DNA of 25,379 nt from the NCBI GenBank assembly GCA_946409855.1, contig CAMJXZ010000007.1:1-25379 (forward strand), read 5' to 3'. The notes under the pieces were generated by a model. That model saw only the letters and a list, made by a program, of their open reading frames with translations, did not search any database and was not told the DNA's origin. Below, piece by piece: positions 23,414-25,379 of this stretch. The position numbers and the translations under genes are program-made. This DNA comes from an uncultured Clostridia bacterium (GTDB taxonomy: Bacteria > Bacillota > Clostridia > Christensenellales > Aristaeellaceae). Numbering within the stretch: position 1 is the first letter of the stretch; each line of letters starts with the position of its first letter.

Positions 23414-24301
23414 TCATCCCTCCGTCCCGGGCAGGAAGCTCATCTGCCGCTGTTTTTCGGGCAATTGGTTCATCCAGCCGAAGCATTCCTCCGGCCGGTA
23501 CATCATCCCGTGCACCCGGCAGAAATCCTCAAACAGCCGCATCAGCCTGTCCCGGTTCGGGCTGGGCAGCTCGTACGCCTGCCCGTACGTCCGGACATAG
23601 CGGCTTTTGAGCCCCGGGAAATGCCGGTCCAGCGCGGCGTAATAATACTCCCGGTCGCCCTCCCGCAGGGTCAGCCCCATGTCAAAGCAGACGATGCCCC
23701 GGACTCCCGCCTCCGCGCAGGCGGAAAGGATCGCCCGCACGTTTTCCTCCGTATCGTTGAGAAACGGCAGGATGGGCGTAAGCCACACCACCGTGGGGAT
23801 GCCGCGGCCGCGCATCTCATGAAGCACTTCGACCCGGCGCTGCGTATTGCATACGTTCGGCTCCACGATGCCGCACAGCGCTTCGTCCCAGGTGGTCAGC
23901 GTCATCTGCGCGACGCATCGGGCCCGCTCGTTGATCTCCGCAAGCAGGTCCATGTCCCGCAGGATCCGGTCCGATTTGGTCTGCACCGCCGCGCCGAACC
24001 CGAAATCCCGGATGACCGCCAGGCATTTCCGGGTCAGTCCCAGCTCCGCTTCGCAGTGCATGTACGGGTCGGACATCGACCCGGTGCCGATCACGCCTTT
24101 GCCCCGCTTCGTTTTCAGGGCCTGCGCCAGCAGCTCCGGCGCGTTCCGCTTGACCTCCACGTCCTCAAAGGGATGGGTAAACCGGTAGCACGCGCTCCTG
24201 CTGTCGCAGTAGACGCAGCCGTGGGTGCATCCCCGGTAGATGTTCATCCCGTAATGCCCCTTCCCGCCCGTCAGGATCCCTTTGGCCTGAACAAAATGCA
24301 C
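23414..24301 (-). CDS. Radical SAM protein of the SPL/Rv2578c type
   Basis: 295 residues from a GTG start. The [4Fe-4S]/SAM motif CxxxCxxC is C25, C29 and C32 in RGCTHGCVYCDSR. Further conserved parts are GTGSMSDPYMHCE, QTKSDRILRDMDLL and TPILPFLNDTEENV. The family (SPL photolyase-like, COG1533) is related to spore photoproduct lyase but most members lack a known substrate. I chose GTG at 24301 because AAGGAGG lies 7 bases upstream and the protein then begins MHFVQAKGIL, a usual start for this family. The in-frame ATG at 24340 is part of the TATAATG of the promoter and cannot be translated from that transcript. It is co-transcribed with the double-GNAT gene after it. Confidence 0.88.
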   Translation of the reverse strand: MHFVQAKGILTGGKGHYGMNIYRGCTHGCVYCDSRSACYRFTHPFEDVEVKRNAPELLAQALKTKRGKGVIGTGSMSDPYMHCEAELGLTRKCLAVIRDFGFGAAVQTKSDRILRDMDLLAEINERARCVAQMTLTTWDEALCGIVEPNVCNTQRRVEVLHEMRGRGIPTVVWLTPILPFLNDTEENVRAILSACAEAGVRGIVCFDMGLTLREGDREYYYAALDRHFPGLKSRYVRTYGQAYELPSPNRDRLMRLFEDFCRVHGMMYRPEECFGWMNQLPEKQRQMSFLPGTEG

Positions 24302-24338
24302 GCGCTCCCTCCTTCCCCCGTCCGGCGCTTTGCCTTTC

Positions 24339-24367
24339 ATTATACAGCCGATCGCCCCTGATGGGAA
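24339..24367 (-). promoter_or_regulatory. Promoter of the radical SAM-GNAT operon
   Basis: On the minus strand TTCCCA (-35, 24367-24362) and a perfect TATAAT (-10, 24344-24339) are 17 bases apart. The start site would be near 24332, giving a 30-base leader with AAGGAGG before the GTG at 24301. It lies just downstream of a terminator, as expected at an operon border. Confidence 0.7.
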
Positions 24368-24379
24368 CCGGGTACACGC

Positions 24380-24411
24380 AAAAAACATTGATTCCGCAAA
24401 GCGGAAGCAAT
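24380..24411 (-). terminator. Intrinsic terminator upstream of the radical SAM promoter
   Basis: On the minus strand ATTGcTTCCGC (24411-24401) pairs with GCGGAAtCAAT (24397-24387) across a TTT loop, one mismatch, followed after one base by six T (24385-24380). Stem plus T tract is a classic Rho-independent terminator for transcription arriving from the right. Confidence 0.75.
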
Positions 24412-24540
24412 CCAAATCAATCCATATGCCGGGAAAACCGGCGCGTCCCGGCCGGCGTCCCGCCCGTCGGCGGCAGGGACAGCTTCCGCGCCCGGCCCGC
24501 GATGCATGCGCGTATCCTTAAAAACGGCGCAAAGACAGGA
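24412..24540. other. Intergenic spacer, nothing recognised
   Basis: Between two terminator hairpins in the 305-base gap from 24302 to 24606. It holds short G+C palindromes such as CCGG-GAAAA-CCGG and GATGCATGC but no ribosome site, no frame with coding character and no RNA family I recognise. A small RNA released between the two terminators cannot be excluded. Confidence 0.3.
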
Positions 24541-24568
24541 ACGGTTCCGCGGGCAACTGCGGAACCGT
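24541..24568 (-). terminator. Hairpin terminator after the coiled-coil repeat gene
   Basis: ACGGTTCCGC at 24541-24550 pairs perfectly with GCGGAACCGT at 24559-24568 around an 8-base loop, 38 bases after the TAA stop at 24607. The downstream tract on the minus strand is TCCTGTCTTT, a weak T tail, so read-through to the second terminator at 24380-24411 is plausible. Confidence 0.6.
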
Positions 24569-24606
24569 CCTTCATATGTCTGTTTCTTCAGGATGCGTAC
24601 TTTGTT

Positions 24607-25379
24607 TTATTTCGCGCTGAACGCGTTCTCATACTCCAGCATCGTCACCTCGCCGTTGGCGCTGGTCATGGTGTCGGGGATGCCGTTGCCGTCCGCGTCC
24701 TCGATCAGGATCAGGACGTCGCTGAAATACTTTTCACCCTTTTCGCTTTCGATCACGACGCGGTATTCGCCGGTCCTGAGCAGGGTGCGGTAGCGGAGCG
24801 CCTCCCGCGCGCCGCCCAGGGGCATCGACTCGACGATCTCTTCCCGTTCCTGCTGATCCCGGTCCAGATACGTGCGGATGATGGTCACGGAGCGCAGCCC
24901 GGACCGGGACGCCATGCTGAGCCAGAGCTGCGGGTCGCCGTCCTCCGCGATGCGGGTGCGGAACCAGCTGAGCATCGGCTGGCCGGACGTGGCGTAGGGC
25001 ACCGGCTTGCTCTGGAACTGACGGGCCGCCAGGACCGCCTGCTCCGTCAGGTCTTCCGCCCGCTGTTCCAGCTGTTCGTTGGCGTCCTGCAGGGCGGCGT
25101 TCTGCGCCTGCACCTCTTCCTTGGCGGCGGTTTCCTGCTTCAGGGCTTCCTCGGTATCCGCCAGGTTCTTCGTCAGCTCAGCGTTTTCGGTCTGCGTCTG
25201 TTCCTTGGCGGCGGTTTCAGTTTCCAGCGCGGCTGCGGTATCCGCCAGGATCTGGGTCAGTTCCGCGTTCTCGGCCTGCGCCGCTTCCTTGGCGGTGGTC
25301 TCCTGCTTCAGGGCTTCCTCGGTATCCGCCAGGTTCTTCGTCAGCTCCGCGTTCTCGGCCTGCGCCTGTTCCTTCGCCG
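24607..25379 (-). CDS. Coiled-coil repeat protein, 3' part (5' end outside the window)
   Basis: 256 codons and a stop are inside the window, with no start: the frame stays open to the right edge. An internal GTG at 25113 has no ribosome site and is not the start. From the edge inwards come three copies of a 28-residue unit, AKEQAQAENAELTKNLADTE and so on, four heptads each, then a fourth degenerate heptad stretch, then a globular C-terminal domain (about 120 residues) with FQSKPVPYATSGQPMLSWF. Near its end DADGNGIPD looks like a calcium-binding loop, in a dockerin-like or EF-hand-like style. The long amphipathic repeat suggests a rod-like surface or envelope protein. No signal or anchor can be judged because the N-terminus is missing. 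Confidence 0.8.
   Translation of the reverse strand, partial: AKEQAQAENAELTKNLADTEEALKQETTAKEAAQAENAELTQILADTAAALETETAAKEQTQTENAELTKNLADTEEALKQETAAKEEVQAQNAALQDANEQLEQRAEDLTEQAVLAARQFQSKPVPYATSGQPMLSWFRTRIAEDGDPQLWLSMASRSGLRSVTIIRTYLDRDQQEREEIVESMPLGGAREALRYRTLLRTGEYRVVIESEKGEKYFSDVLILIEDADGNGIPDTMTSANGEVTMLEYENAFSAK
25126..25377 (-). repeat. 84-bp tandem coding repeat, three copies visible
   Basis: Copies at 25294-25377, 25210-25293 and 25126-25209, each 84 bases and 28 codons. The first and third copies are nearly identical in DNA; the middle copy differs in its second half (ILADTAAALETETA instead of NLADTEEALKQETA), giving an A-B-A pattern. Repeats probably continue beyond the right edge. 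Confidence 0.85.

Noticed and set aside
25126..25379. Tandem repeats as a CRISPR array
   Set aside because: The 84-bp units are contiguous, in frame and coding, with no spacers.

Overview
The window is high-G+C, densely coding bacterial chromosome, and every convincing gene reads on the minus strand. The gene order dgt-dnaG-rpoD-trmK-nif3, strong GGAGG-type ribosome binding sites, frequent GTG starts and 1-8 base gene overlaps point to a high-G+C member of the Firmicutes (Clostridia, possibly a gut or rumen lineage). This placement is inference; no rRNA or tRNA is present.

From right to left, which is the direction of transcription: (1) 24607-25379, the 3' end of a coiled-coil protein built from an 84-bp coding repeat, followed by two hairpin terminators. 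(2) 24301-22477, an operon of a radical SAM (SPL-like) protein and a double-GNAT protein, with a good promoter overlapping a false upstream ATG. (3) 22166-20826, a low-G+C AlbA_2/ATPase/winged-helix regulator, probably acquired, with its own promoter embedded in 12-bp repeats, and a possible small ORF after it. (4) 20533-9713, a long run of mostly closely spaced accessory genes: a YczE-type membrane protein, GNAT acetyltransferases, a small membrane protein, a NUDIX hydrolase, three different SAM methyltransferases, an ornithine-cyclodeaminase-like (TIGR00300-type) protein, a histidine phosphatase, a two-gene chromate-type transporter and an O6-alkylguanine methyltransferase. (5) 9635-8325, an unrecognised secreted protein. 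(6) 8188-6915, radC and a YdcF-like protein sharing a GTGA overlap and ending at a canonical terminator. (7) 6699-89, the macromolecular-synthesis operon: dgt, dnaG, rpoD, trmK, a Nif3-like gene, a coiled-coil zinc-ribbon protein and a small COG2426-type membrane protein, ending at two perfect tandem hairpins.

The core operon links dNTP control, replication priming, the main sigma factor and tRNA modification. The accessory block looks like small-molecule modification and detoxification functions; no common substrate can be read from the sequence. I found no CRISPR array, prophage, insertion sequence or complete known defence system. The most interesting non-standard signals are the repeat-laden promoter of the AlbA_2 gene, whose sequence resembles a tract encoding that protein's own linker, the 84-bp A-B-A coding repeats at the right edge, and the perfect tandem hairpins at the left edge.
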